NCBI GenBank assembly: GCA_947038565.1
Contig: CAMQWP010000015.1
Span: 1-44,849 of the forward strand
DNA: 44,849 nt
Direction: 5' to 3'
Source of the DNA: an uncultured Clostridia bacterium
Lineage (GTDB): Bacteria > Bacillota > Clostridia > Christensenellales > UBA3700
Below the pieces are notes generated by a model that made no database searches, was not told the origin of the DNA, and saw only the letters and a list, made by a program, of their open reading frames with translations. A program made the position numbers and the translations under genes. Positions within the stretch are counted from its first letter, which is position 1; the number at the start of each line of letters is the position of its first letter. Positions 26,370 through 35,400 of this stretch are shown here, piece by piece.

Positions 26370-28013
26370 TTACTCGTTCTGATCAATATCTTTTTCAACA
26401 TCGGCGATATCATCAGTATTATTTACTACCTCTTGATTGTCACTAGCATTTGCATCCGCAACATCGTCTATGATATCAGGTTCTTCACTTGTATAAGTAT
26501 TAGAATCATCGAAATTTAGACTTACAGTTTCTGGAGAGATATCCCAGCCATTGTCATGTGATGAAGCTCTCAATTCCTCTAATATCGCTTCGTGTTTTTT
26601 CTTCGTCAATGGATAAAAGATTAATACTATTATCATAAGCAAACTACTAACTGCTGATATAATACAAACAGCATTAAACCACTGATTAGATATCGATTGT
26701 TGCAGTTCACTTAGTATTTCTGCATCTTTATAATCGCGTTGCTCAAAACCAATACTTCTCTGCCAAGACCATGATCCTAACATAAAGAAATTTGACACGA
26801 CTACCGGCATAGTAAACAGGAAGTTTTGCAAATGCCCTTCAAGTCGCTTACCAGTCTTTTTTTGTTGATAATCTGCAAGCTCGCCTAGTAATAATGGTAT
26901 AATTAAGTATGTAGGATTTATTGCTGCAATAAACATTAATATAGTGAGTACTATAGCAGAAGTAGTGCCTATTGGGATATTTTCAAATCCTATAATTCCT
27001 AACAAACCCATAGCTACAACATTAAGTAAGCTGAACATCATTATAGCGTGGTGCTTATTCATCTTCCTAGTAACTAACGGCAATAAGAACATACTTACAG
27101 TACTTGCAAAGCCTATGATGGTCATAGGTAGTCCTGAAATACTAAGTGCTGATGCTGCGTCTTTGGCAAATCTAAACTGTATCATAAGTGGCATAAACAT
27201 ACGCCAGAATTCTCGTAATGAACCTGCTATCAGTGCCAAGCATAATATCATAAGTGGCTTATTTTTCGTCACCATACTGATTGATTTAGCTATACCTACT
27301 TTTTCTTGAACTTCATCAGTAACATAGACACGCTCTTTTACTTTTAGTACAAATAATATACATCCTATAGATAATAGAACACTTACTATACCTATTATCC
27401 TAAGACCCATATACTCCATACCTTGATCCTTGAATGTTGACCTGATCGGTCCTGCTATTATGTTAAGAATAGAAGGGGCAAGTCCAACGATCAGTCCAAT
27501 CGGGGTCATAATATCAGCACGCTCTTGTGCGTTCGGCGTAATAACATTAGGCATAGTCTGATACATATTATTAGCATACGTTGACACGCATATTACTGGA
27601 ACACACGATAAATACGCATATATTATTCGCGACGTTTCTGATTCGTATTGAGGTATCCACGTTGCGAGCAACCCGAACAATGCTAGTATCGGCATGCTAA
27701 ATAATATAAACGGCTTATATTTGCCGAATTTTGTTTTTGTCCTTTCCATTAATGATGATAGTAATGGTAGTATCATCATATTTAAAAAAGAACCAAGTAG
27801 TACAATTATGTATGCATGAAGAGAATCTATGTTATAAAAATATGGTATCCATGCTATTGTAGTTACATAGTTAATTGCACTTATCATCATGCTATTTCCT
27901 AATGCGTACAGCCCAAAAGAGCCAGTCTCTTTTAGATTAAGATATCTGCCCTCAACAGGCGTTTTCCAAAGTGCTTTTGCCTTCGTAATCACAGTTTTCG
28001 TCTTGTCTTTCAT
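26370..28013 (-). CDS. GPH-family (MFS) glycoside/sugar transporter
   Basis: 547 residues with about twelve hydrophobic segments. The N-terminal region has FGLYALGNSM and the loop ERTKTKFGKYKPFILF, the D/E-R-T-K-x-G-K-x-RP-type motif of the glycoside-pentoside-hexuronide cation symporters. A soluble acidic tail of about 70 residues (rich in Asp/Glu, about 475-547) is unusual for the family and could be regulatory. The gene heads the GH35 cluster, 82 bp upstream of the beta-galactosidase start, and is driven by the promoter at 28219-28247. The substrate is probably a galactoside. Confidence 0.85.
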   Translation of the reverse strand: MKDKTKTVITKAKALWKTPVEGRYLNLKETGSFGLYALGNSMMISAINYVTTIAWIPYFYNIDSLHAYIIVLLGSFLNMMILPLLSSLMERTKTKFGKYKPFILFSMPILALFGLLATWIPQYESETSRIIYAYLSCVPVICVSTYANNMYQTMPNVITPNAQERADIMTPIGLIVGLAPSILNIIAGPIRSTFKDQGMEYMGLRIIGIVSVLLSIGCILFVLKVKERVYVTDEVQEKVGIAKSISMVTKNKPLMILCLALIAGSLREFWRMFMPLMIQFRFAKDAASALSISGLPMTIIGFASTVSMFLLPLVTRKMNKHHAIMMFSLLNVVAMGLLGIIGFENIPIGTTSAIVLTILMFIAAINPTYLIIPLLLGELADYQQKKTGKRLEGHLQNFLFTMPVVVSNFFMLGSWSWQRSIGFEQRDYKDAEILSELQQSISNQWFNAVCIISAVSSLLMIIVLIFYPLTKKKHEAILEELRASSHDNGWDISPETVSLNFDDSNTYTSEEPDIIDDVADANASDNQEVVNNTDDIADVEKDIDQNE

Positions 28014-28218
28014 AATTCCCCTTTTTACGTTGCATGCTTAAACTTGCATTTATTTAGTCCCCCGACTATGCTTATCTAACAATTATTTGTATATCCTTTT
28101 TATTCATTTAACTAAATATATTTTTCCAACTCTATGCACATACTATGTATCAACTTTTTCGTTATATGCGATGTTTTATCTTGCATTATATAATTATACT
28201 TCGATATCTTACTATTTT

Positions 28219-28247
28219 ACTTTATCATAAATTTTTACTCGTGTCAA
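28219..28247 (-). promoter_or_regulatory. Sigma-A promoter of the GPH transporter/GH35 genes
   Basis: On the minus strand, TTGACA (28247-28242), a 17-bp spacer and TAAAGT (28224-28219). The leader would be about 200 nt. I see no copy here of the GGATT/AATCC repeat found at the regulator promoter. Confidence 0.7.
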
Positions 28248-28494
28248 TACATTTGCGAATTTTCTATGTTGAAAACTATATTCTTTTATTCCCATCCAAT
28301 TTAAATCAAGTATCAGCACATAAAAGCACTGCAACATTATATTTTAGCACTTTTCTATTAGTATATTTTAATTCTTATTTCCACTGTTAGGTAGCTCGCT
28401 ATCCGATCTATATTATTGATATATTCGTGCAAAGACAGCAATCACTGATTACAAAAGATAAGTGCTTTTACAACTTGCTTCCCTCCTTGTCAAA

Positions 28495-28526
28495 AAGAAA
28501 AATAGCCATCATAAGATGACTATTTT
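28495..28526 (-). terminator. Terminator after the MBL-fold pseudogene
   Basis: A 12-bp stem (28499-28510 with 28515-28526), perfect in minus-strand RNA when one G-U pair is allowed, followed by TTTTTCTTTTT. The G-U pair fits transcription from the minus strand. Confidence 0.8.
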
Positions 28527-28571
28527 AAATACATACTATATTGTTTTATATACCATCATATTTTTAATTTA

Positions 28572-29366
28572 TCAATACGATAGCTCTTCTCCACATGTAA
28601 GATAATGGAGATTAGGCAATAGTGATGATAAGTAATTAAATGCCTCTCTTCCTGTGCAATGACACGTATAAAACATTGTTTCAAGATATTTTTGCAATTC
28701 ATTTGCAATTGAATCTAATAAATCAGTTGATACAGTTTTCTTTGTGATAGGGTTAAATAGATGATAGCCGCCAATACAAATTTTAGGCTGATAAATATTA
28801 GCTTCATTCATAATATTTACTATTCCAGAATGCCCACAACCCATAATTAGTGCAACTTCATTTTCTCTAATAATAAGATTTTGCTCATGCATAAAATTTT
28901 CTTTTCCGTCCTTATCATATAGTACATTATTTGCTGGTGAATAACAACGGTCTGTTTGAGTAACAGTAAATAGATTTAATTCATCATCAATTTGATAGTT
29001 TCCGTCAAGTATCTTAATCTGCGGATGAGAGCTGTCTTCACAAGCAATTCCAATGTTAACTTTCACAAAAAACACTTTGCAATAATGAGGATCAAATGCT
29101 GCTTTTTGAACATATATTGTTGCTTTAAAATTTATTTCTAAAATCTCTTTAGGGCACCGCCGTGGTCAATATGCCCATGTGATATGATAACAGTATCAAT
29201 ATCTTTCAAGTCAATCCCTCGTGTTTTTGCATTTTCAAACAATGTATTATCAGAACCTAAGTCAAACAAAATTTTATGTTTTTTTGTTTCTATGTAGAGA
29301 GACAATCCATGTTTGGCTTTTAGTTCGCTTTTAGTATGATTTTCGACTAAAACAATAATTCTTATT
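28572..29366 (-). pseudogene. Broken MBL-fold metal-dependent hydrolase (COG1237 type)
   Basis: Read from 29366, the first frame gives the metallo-beta-lactamase fold N terminus with metal motif HGHIDHGG and then stops after LKRF (about 29140). Shifting frame by one base there restores KEILEINFKATIYVQ, and the rest runs to 28572 with CGHSGIVN and the C-terminal HCTG motif. The start codon is also lost: GGGAGG is followed at correct spacing by ATA, preceded by an in-frame TAA. Both lesions are single-base, so the decay is recent or is sequence error. Intact relatives are small hydrolases of the 7,8-dihydropterin-phosphate synthase-like group. Confidence 0.8.
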
Positions 29367-29464
29367 TATTCCTCCCTTATGTTATTAATCATAAACTTAG
29401 ATATCCTCTAGTTATGATATATTATTGTAATATAATTCAATAGTTAATCTAATGATCTATTTGT

Positions 29465-29494
29465 ACTATAATTGAATAGTTGTTCAATAGTCAA
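29465..29494 (-). promoter_or_regulatory. Promoter of the MBL pseudogene with ArsR/SmtB-like operator
   Basis: On the minus strand, TTGACT (29494-29489), an 18-bp spacer and TATAGT (29470-29465). The spacer is an inverted repeat, ATTGAA-N6-TTCAAT (29471-29488), resembling 12-2-12 operators of ArsR/SmtB repressors. No ArsR gene is present in the window. Confidence 0.55.
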
Positions 29495-30011
29495 GTGCTT
29501 CATCCAACAAATTGCATTTAATATTAAGTAATATATTATTATCGATCTGTCTACTTCCCCTCTCGCAATCAGCAATAGTATGTAAAGCAAATTTTTTTTT
29601 GACCGTAGCTACGATCTAGGACTTACTCGCATAAGCCTTTTTATATCAATTGTTACCTATAATCTAATAGCGTAGTTGCTGAACTCGCAAAACCTTATAA
29701 TATTTTGATATTGATATCAATTATTATCGGCTGTATAATACTTGATATTATTGCTCTGTTAAGTACATCTTTTTTATAGTATATTATTTTAATTACATTC
29801 ATTAAGTATAATACTACTTTATCTATTTATTTAGATAAGTATTAGGTTATTACTAGGAATTATTTTTTACTGGGCACATATATTTATACTATTAATTCTA
29901 TAGTTATTATTTATATAAATGCTCTTGACATTTATGCTATCATATGTTAAAATACTACTGTAACTATTATTGTTACAGTAGTATATCACTATTGATATTT
30001 AAAGGAGTTTT
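29495..30011. other. Intergenic region between divergent MBL pseudogene and Rrf2 gene
   Basis: About 520 bp, very AT-rich. Apart from the promoters at its two ends I see no gene. Confidence 0.5.
29925..29983 (+). promoter_or_regulatory. Promoter and perfect operator palindrome of the Rrf2 gene
   Basis: TTGACA (29925-29930), 17 bp and TAAAAT (29948-29953) form a strong promoter. The -10 box runs directly into a perfect inverted repeat, TACTACTGTAAC (29953-29964), 7 bp, GTTACAGTAGTA (29972-29983), which covers the expected transcription start. That placement fits repression by the encoded Rrf2 protein. Confidence 0.85.
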
Positions 30012-30443
30012 ATGAAAATATCTAGTAGATTGGCAATATCAATACATACATTGCTCGCGATAAAATCTTTTCACGAAAAGTACAAAATAACTTCTGATTT
30101 TTTAGCATCAAGTATCAATGTTAATCCTGTGATTATTAGAAGGATTATATCACAACTTAACAATGCAGGGATTACTGAAATCATCAGCCCAAAGTCTGGG
30201 ATATCTATTAGGCGACCATTAGAAAACATAAGTGTATATAATCTATATGTTGCAGTTGATTGTATAGATCAACAGTTATTTAATTTCCATACTAACCCGA
30301 ATATTAGCTGCCCTGTAGGCAAAAATATTCACGAAGTATTAGATGGTCATTTTAATAAAATTCAATATGCGTTTGAATCAATGTTAAAGGATATTAAAAT
30401 CTCCACATTAACAAATGAATTAAATGATATATTGAAGTTCTAG
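30012..30443 (+). CDS. Rrf2-family transcriptional regulator
   Basis: 143 residues, with AAGGAG before ATG 30012. It has a winged-helix N terminus with MKISSRLAISIHTLLAI and recognition helix VNPVIIRRIISQLNNAGI, and a C-terminal part with HTNPNISCPVGKNIHEVL. The CPVG cysteine is typical of the YwnA-like Rrf2 subgroup. The three-cysteine iron-sulphur set of IscR/NsrR is absent. It probably represses its own promoter and the flavin/ferredoxin gene 94 bp downstream, perhaps in response to an electrophile or redox signal (inference). Confidence 0.87.
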   Translation: MKISSRLAISIHTLLAIKSFHEKYKITSDFLASSINVNPVIIRRIISQLNNAGITEIISPKSGISIRRPLENISVYNLYVAVDCIDQQLFNFHTNPNISCPVGKNIHEVLDGHFNKIQYAFESMLKDIKISTLTNELNDILKF

Positions 30444-30537
30444 CAATGTACAAACACAACTTCCCTATACTATTATAGCATTAACTTTGCGGAAATATTA
30501 AATTAGTATTAGGCTTTATTTTATGAGGGGTACAAGT

Positions 30538-31206
30538 ATGAAAATCAATGAGATATACACGCAATTAGATAATATCGGATGCTTAACATTTACTACAATT
30601 AAAGACACTTATCCAATTAGTAGGATAGCACATTTCTTTACCTTTGATGAGTTGGGGTTATACTTTAGAACAATGACTGTTAAACCTTTTTACTCACAGT
30701 TGATAGAAAGCAAAAAGATTGCAATATGCGGCATGAGTGCAAGCACTAAAGTTTCCAAAAATGATAATGCCATGCCTATATTTGACTCTGGTTATACTAT
30801 CAGATTGACTGGCGACACTGAAGAAGTTTCCTTTGAATATGTTAAGGAAAAAGCATTAACAGACGCAGGGTTTGCATTAGCTCTTAAAGATATAGAAAAA
30901 TATCCTGCAATGACGACATTTAGAATTTCTGCATTTACTGGCGAAATATACGACTATGACTTTGAATGTGAACATAGGGAACACAAACTAATAAGGGAAT
31001 TATTTACCTTTGGCAAGACAAATGACTACAAATATGGAATTAGTATAAACGATAACTGTATACAGTGCGGAAGATGCTATAAGAAGTGTTCCTTCAAAGC
31101 TATCCAATTTAATAGTGGTAAATATTGCATAGATAGTAGTAAATGTGACGCCTGTGGTGATTGTTTTATTGCGTGTAAAAGCAATGCAATAACTATTATC
31201 AACTAA
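30538..31206 (+). CDS. Pyridoxamine 5'-phosphate oxidase-like flavoprotein fused to 2x[4Fe-4S] ferredoxin domain
   Basis: 222 residues from ATG 30538. An ATG at 30523 starts inside the GAGGGG ribosome-binding site and is rejected. Residues 1-150 look like the split-barrel PPOX/FMN-binding fold (CLTFTTIKDTYPISRIAHF start, TGDTEEV, FRISAFTGEIYDYD end). Residues 165-222 carry two cluster-binding motifs, C174-x2-C177-x2-C180-x3-C184 and C203-x2-C206-x2-C209-x3-C213. The protein probably passes electrons between ferredoxin-type clusters and a flavin. It follows the Rrf2 gene and is likely under its control. Confidence 0.83.
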   Translation: MKINEIYTQLDNIGCLTFTTIKDTYPISRIAHFFTFDELGLYFRTMTVKPFYSQLIESKKIAICGMSASTKVSKNDNAMPIFDSGYTIRLTGDTEEVSFEYVKEKALTDAGFALALKDIEKYPAMTTFRISAFTGEIYDYDFECEHREHKLIRELFTFGKTNDYKYGISINDNCIQCGRCYKKCSFKAIQFNSGKYCIDSSKCDACGDCFIACKSNAITIIN

Positions 31207-31399
31207 ATAATATTCTATCAAAATTAGATAATTCTATCAAAAATAATAACTACAATTAAAAGACATTGATTTGAATTATAATATAATTATCCTAAATAAT
31301 TCATTTGACTATTTTTAACATAACAAGTATAATTATTATAGTTTATCAAAAAAACAAAGCCTAATCGTCAATCGTAGTTGCAATATGGAGGATATCGCA

Positions 31400-31843
31400 T
31401 TGAATAAAATAGTAAAAAAAAGAGAGAAGCTTGGCGACATCTATGAAATTCCACTGCCGAATGGAAAGAATGCATATGCTAGAGTTTTTATAGAAGGAGT
31501 AGGTATATATAATATTTTTTGCAATAGCATTGAAGAACTACCTATAAATGCAGAATACATGTACCATCTTGATCTTTATAAATATTCACTGAGAGAATTG
31601 TCAATAGTTGGACACCGAGCATTTGATTGCTATGAAGACGCATGGCCGCCTCCACACTGTGCTATAGATGGAGTAACAAAGGAAGGCTCTTTATATTACA
31701 AAGGAGAATTTATTCCATGCAGCTACGCAGAATGTTGCAATTTAGAAATAGCTTGCGTTTGGGATTTAAAACAACTTGTCGATAGATTAATGGGTGATGA
31801 TAGATGGGTCCCGAAAGGTCCCATTCGAGTCGATAAAGAATAA
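31400..31843 (+). CDS. Imm26-family (immunity-like) protein
   Basis: 147 residues from TTG 31400, with GGAGG 8 bp upstream. The earlier ATG at 31385 overlaps that SD. The opening GDIYEIPLPNGKNAYARVF matches the Imm26 pattern (GD-F-IPL-DG-YAYGRV). Imm26 proteins are immunity factors in polymorphic toxin systems or are encoded alone. The middle is Cys-rich (AFDCYED, PHCAID, PCSYAECCN). No toxin gene lies beside it, so an orphan immunity role is only an inference. Confidence 0.65.
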   Translation: MNKIVKKREKLGDIYEIPLPNGKNAYARVFIEGVGIYNIFCNSIEELPINAEYMYHLDLYKYSLRELSIVGHRAFDCYEDAWPPPHCAIDGVTKEGSLYYKGEFIPCSYAECCNLEIACVWDLKQLVDRLMGDDRWVPKGPIRVDKE

Positions 31844-32016
31844 TAATTGCGAACGTGATCATCATATAAACCACTGACTTTTACACCCACCCCCTTATAC
31901 CGCTATCCCTCTCTGTCAGTAGATAGCACTAGTCAAGATTGTGAAAACATGTTATAAAAATTATCAAACTTGCATTAGTTGACGAACAACTCAAATCTTG
32001 ACATTATAATAATTCA

Positions 32017-32043
32017 CAAATTGTTTCAGCTCGAAACAATTTG
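32017..32043. repeat. Perfect 11-bp inverted repeat
   Basis: CAAATTGTTTC (32017-32027), 5-nt loop, GAAACAATTTG (32033-32043). There is no T run after it, so it does not look like a terminator. A TATAAT lies 8 bp upstream (32005-32010 region). Confidence 0.6.
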
Positions 32044-32283
32044 AATTCGGTGAGGTATTTATTAGCATCTCGACATCGAAATGGTGTCTCAGGGTATTTA
32101 GTATATTATATAATACTTACATATTGCTATTATTAAACACAATTTGCAGACATATGTCAATATACTGCAATGAACGAAAATATATACAATAATCCTATAA
32201 AAGAAAGTACATACTTAGGACTATTTAAAATACTTGAGTATCTTTCTTTCTAAAACAATAAGTTATATCAAATATTATAATAT

Positions 32284-32319
32284 AAAAGACACCAAATCAT
32301 AATGTTTTGGTGTCTTTTT
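32284..32319 (+). terminator. Bidirectional intrinsic terminator
   Basis: AAAAGACACCAAA (32284-32296) pairs with TTTGGTGTCTTTT (32306-32318), 9-nt loop, with T run on the plus strand. It lies 440 bp beyond the Imm26 gene, the nearest plus-strand gene. Confidence 0.8.
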
Positions 32320-32329
32320 ATTAGTTTCA

Positions 32330-32440
32330 TTTATTATTTTTAATTATTCACATAGTGGGCGAGGACAATATTCAGTTTTGATTAATGATATATTTTGCAT
32401 ATGATTACGTTCCCTCTGATAGAACAAATATACAAGGTTA
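32330..32440. repeat. Diverged second copy of the 42110-42200 repeat
   Basis: Shares GTTTT-ATTAATGATATATTTT and TTAC-TTCCCTC in the same order as 42110-42200. Both copies lie just right of a hairpin or hairpin remnant containing AAAG-CACC. The divergence is too large to be sure. Confidence 0.3.
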
Positions 32441-32750
32441 CTTCTTATATCAAAACCTAACATACGCTATCGGAATGCAGTTGTTATAAAGTTTTAGATG
32501 AGGTGTATATATTATAAAATGCTGAGTATTGCTTTCAGGAATGATATATAGAGTTAATATATTTCTCTTTTTATAATACTATCTAGTTGCTAGATTCTGA
32601 CTTAAACATCAAAATCATTAAAAATTATGATACTATTCTCTAATACATTATATCCTATGATCTTATTAATTTTTCTTAGTACGCGACATAAATGTGTATA
32701 AGATTTATTTCAATATATTGCCATACACCAAGTTACCTTATATTAGCAAT

Positions 32751-32778
32751 AAAAAAAGGGCTTGCACCCTTTTTTTTA
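32751..32778 (-). terminator. Terminator of the tandem ABC transporter operon
   Basis: Seven A plus GGG, a 6-nt loop, CCC plus eight T: short GC stem flanked by A/T tracts, usable in both directions. It lies 33 bp past the stop at 32811. Confidence 0.8.
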
Positions 32779-32810
32779 TCTAGTTTATTTGTAACCCTTT
32801 TAATAATTTG

Positions 32811-35360
32811 TCAGCTACGATTAATTAGATCGATCGGCTCGCTACGAATTATTTTAATAATCGGCAAAGTTGTGCCTATAATTGTCAAGCCTGTTGCTAA
32901 GCCAACAATACCACCTACCACTGCAAAACTTATTGCTACCATTCTCACAGTCATTATGCTATTTATGGCAGTATTAATTATTGCATTTACTCCTATAAAT
33001 ATAGGTGCGAGCGTTGCTAGCACAATTGTTAGTGATATCAGCGTGACCACTAGCGACATCGTCATAAACATCAAGAACACCTTACCATTTGACATTCCCA
33101 TCGATCGAAAAATACCTACTTTTGCTCTACTATCACTGACCATAACCACAAAGAAATTCAACATCATTATCAATGTAAACACACCAAACAAGCCCATACA
33201 TACAAGCCCGATAGTAGATATTATGTTATCGGCACTTCTAATATTCATTATCTCGCTCCAGTACACAGACACAAAATGACTAGATGATGAATTCATTTTG
33301 CCAACTGTGACAGCATCCTTGGCAGGGTCATTGCCTAGCGACATATTGAATCCTCCCACCTGCAACAAGCCACGACGTGCAAACGGCTGGTCATCAGACA
33401 ATATTATTTGAGTGTCAAAGATGAATGCGTTTTTGTCGGGCTTTACATTATTCTCTTGCTTGACTCCTACAATCTTTAATTTGTCTATAAAATCGTTAAC
33501 TCCTACAATATTTGACTCTATTTTATCAAGGGTAAGACCACTTTCGATTGCACTCATCACTTCCTCATCCGTCAATTCAACCTTCTTCAACTTCATGCTT
33601 GCAATACCTCTTGCAACACTCATACTGACTACGCAGTTACCGACCTCAATACTGTTGAATCCGCTTGCAAAAATTATCCCTTCCGCCACATCAGAATTTA
33701 GTAGCTCTACCTTATTATAATAGCTCTCACTTATCACTGTAGTAGATACTTCTTTGTCGACTTCTTCGTACTGTGTAGCCCCTTTAGGTATTTCAAGTGC
33801 CTTGTAAGATAGTGTAACTTCGTTCCTTTTATCGTTAGTCATTATTAACTCATTCATCTGCGAACTCACCATTAATGACATAGCAAATGACAAATACTCT
33901 TCTTCATCTATTGCAATAGCAATTGCTTTATCATATTCAACATCATTGTCGCTAGTTTTTAAAAACGCATCTTTTAAGACCTCGATCCTATCGCCAATTC
34001 CCGTGTCAATTATCCCAACAACTTCGACATCCATACGATAATTATACATCTTAAAGTCACTCTCAAACAAATCTTTATAACTACCTATTTCGCCCGCCTC
34101 TATCATTTTATCAGCTACATATTTTGATAAATTGATCTCGTTAAGTGACTCTGCAATCCTGCCACCTTCTAGCACTTTAAAGCCATAGTCATCCACAATA
34201 GCAGTATTGATTTCAGTTATATACTTCATATGCCCAATGTGTTTTTCATCAATGGTTGAGACTCCTGGCATAATGAAGTACTCATTAACTATTTTCAATT
34301 CACTACGAGCTTTATACAAAAGGTTTACATTCTCTTTCCCATAATACTTAATCACTTTATTCGCAACGCCATAATCAATATTGGCACCTTGAAACGTCTG
34401 CCCTCTAATCTCGCTCACATCATACTGTCCAACAAGCTCAAGCAACCTATCATCAGTGCTATACTCATTCACGCTAATACCAACACCAAAAAAAGTCAAT
34501 GTGATAAAAAACAGTACAACTGTAACTATCATCCTAAACTTCCTTCGCCAAATAGTTGATAGGCTTAGTTTCAAAGTATTGCCGAAACCAATGTTTCGAG
34601 TTTTGCTTTGTGATCTACTATTTACATACCTATTTTTTGCCATTGACGGATCTTCTGCTGTTGTGACATTTTTATCTAATGCATTTTTCATCAATCGGTC
34701 TTGCAAAATATGCCCGTCTGACATCTCTATAATACGGTCACCATAAAGCTCCGCACTTTCGCTGTCATGAGTGACAACAATCACGAGTTTCTCCCTCGAT
34801 ACTTCTTTTAGCAATGTGAATATCTCTTCCGCGTTTTTACTGTCAAGATTACCTGTTGGCTCATCCGCTAATATCACGCTAGAGTTTTTAACTAGCGCCC
34901 TTGCTATTGCAACTCGTTGCTTTTGTCCGCCTGACATTTCGTTAATTCGTCTGTCTTCAAATCCTTTTAAGCCGACTTTGTCAAGCGCAGTTGATACTTT
35001 GTTTTGACCCTTTGACCTATCACCTTGCAAATGCAAAGCTAAGTTAATATTACTCTTGACATCATACTCATCAAGCAAATTATATTCTTGGAAAATAAAG
35101 CTAATATACTGAGAACGATAGCTATCGTAATCACTAGATTTATAATCTTTAATCGCTACATCATTTACCAAAAGTTCGCCACTTGTCGCACTATCAAGTC
35201 CGCCAATAATGTTCATCAGTGTTGACTTTCCACAGCCCGACTTACCAAGCACAAATACCATGCCCGATGCAGGAAACTCCATACTCACGCCGTCAAGAGC
35301 CATCGTGCTAGCGCCACTTTTCGACCTATAAATCTTAACTACATTTTCCAGTTTTATCAT
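32811..35360 (-). CDS. MacB-like ABC transporter, ATPase fused to FtsX permease (second copy)
   Basis: 849 residues, with GGGGGAG before ATG 35360. ATPase domain 1-216: Walker A GKSGCGKST (39-47), signature MSGGQ (142-146), Walker B VILADEP (162-168) and H-loop THD (197-199). A Lys/Arg-rich linker leads to TM1 (about 272-296). A large extracytoplasmic domain follows, then three C-terminal segments (GLVCMGLFGVFTLIMML, VTLISLTIVLATLAPIF, ISFAVVGGIVGLATG). This architecture exports or senses peptides or expels antimicrobials; the substrate is unknown. It lies 41 bp after its paralogue. The ATPase part is nearly identical in DNA to that paralogue, while the permease is not. Confidence 0.87.
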   Translation of the reverse strand: MIKLENVVKIYRSKSGASTMALDGVSMEFPASGMVFVLGKSGCGKSTLMNIIGGLDSATSGELLVNDVAIKDYKSSDYDSYRSQYISFIFQEYNLLDEYDVKSNINLALHLQGDRSKGQNKVSTALDKVGLKGFEDRRINEMSGGQKQRVAIARALVKNSSVILADEPTGNLDSKNAEEIFTLLKEVSREKLVIVVTHDSESAELYGDRIIEMSDGHILQDRLMKNALDKNVTTAEDPSMAKNRYVNSRSQSKTRNIGFGNTLKLSLSTIWRRKFRMIVTVVLFFITLTFFGVGISVNEYSTDDRLLELVGQYDVSEIRGQTFQGANIDYGVANKVIKYYGKENVNLLYKARSELKIVNEYFIMPGVSTIDEKHIGHMKYITEINTAIVDDYGFKVLEGGRIAESLNEINLSKYVADKMIEAGEIGSYKDLFESDFKMYNYRMDVEVVGIIDTGIGDRIEVLKDAFLKTSDNDVEYDKAIAIAIDEEEYLSFAMSLMVSSQMNELIMTNDKRNEVTLSYKALEIPKGATQYEEVDKEVSTTVISESYYNKVELLNSDVAEGIIFASGFNSIEVGNCVVSMSVARGIASMKLKKVELTDEEVMSAIESGLTLDKIESNIVGVNDFIDKLKIVGVKQENNVKPDKNAFIFDTQIILSDDQPFARRGLLQVGGFNMSLGNDPAKDAVTVGKMNSSSSHFVSVYWSEIMNIRSADNIISTIGLVCMGLFGVFTLIMMLNFFVVMVSDSRAKVGIFRSMGMSNGKVFLMFMTMSLVVTLISLTIVLATLAPIFIGVNAIINTAINSIMTVRMVAISFAVVGGIVGLATGLTIIGTTLPIIKIIRSEPIDLINRS
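34718..35310 (-). repeat. Near-identical ATPase-domain DNA, copy 2
   Basis: Matches 37371-37963 at a constant offset of 2653 bp. By eye I see no difference from 34792 to 35267 (476 bp), and scattered mostly silent changes at the two ends. Similarity stops abruptly outside. Confidence 0.9.
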
Positions 35361-35400
35361 AGTTCTCCCCCTTATCTAACTTGCCTGCTTATATTCTAAA

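Larger units (their letters stand above)
31844..32810. other. Long intergenic region with hairpins
   Basis: About 970 bp without a believable gene. It holds a perfect hairpin at 32017, a strong bidirectional terminator at 32284, a degraded repeat (32330-32440) similar to one at 42110-42240, and the terminator of the ABC pair at 32751. Confidence 0.6.

Noticed and set aside
28145..28390. 81-codon plus-strand frame in the transporter upstream region
   Set aside because: No SD, AT-driven composition, and it overlaps the transporter promoter on the other strand.
30523..30537. Upstream ATG for the flavin/ferredoxin protein
   Set aside because: This ATG is part of the GAGGGG ribosome-binding site itself; ATG 30538 is correctly spaced.
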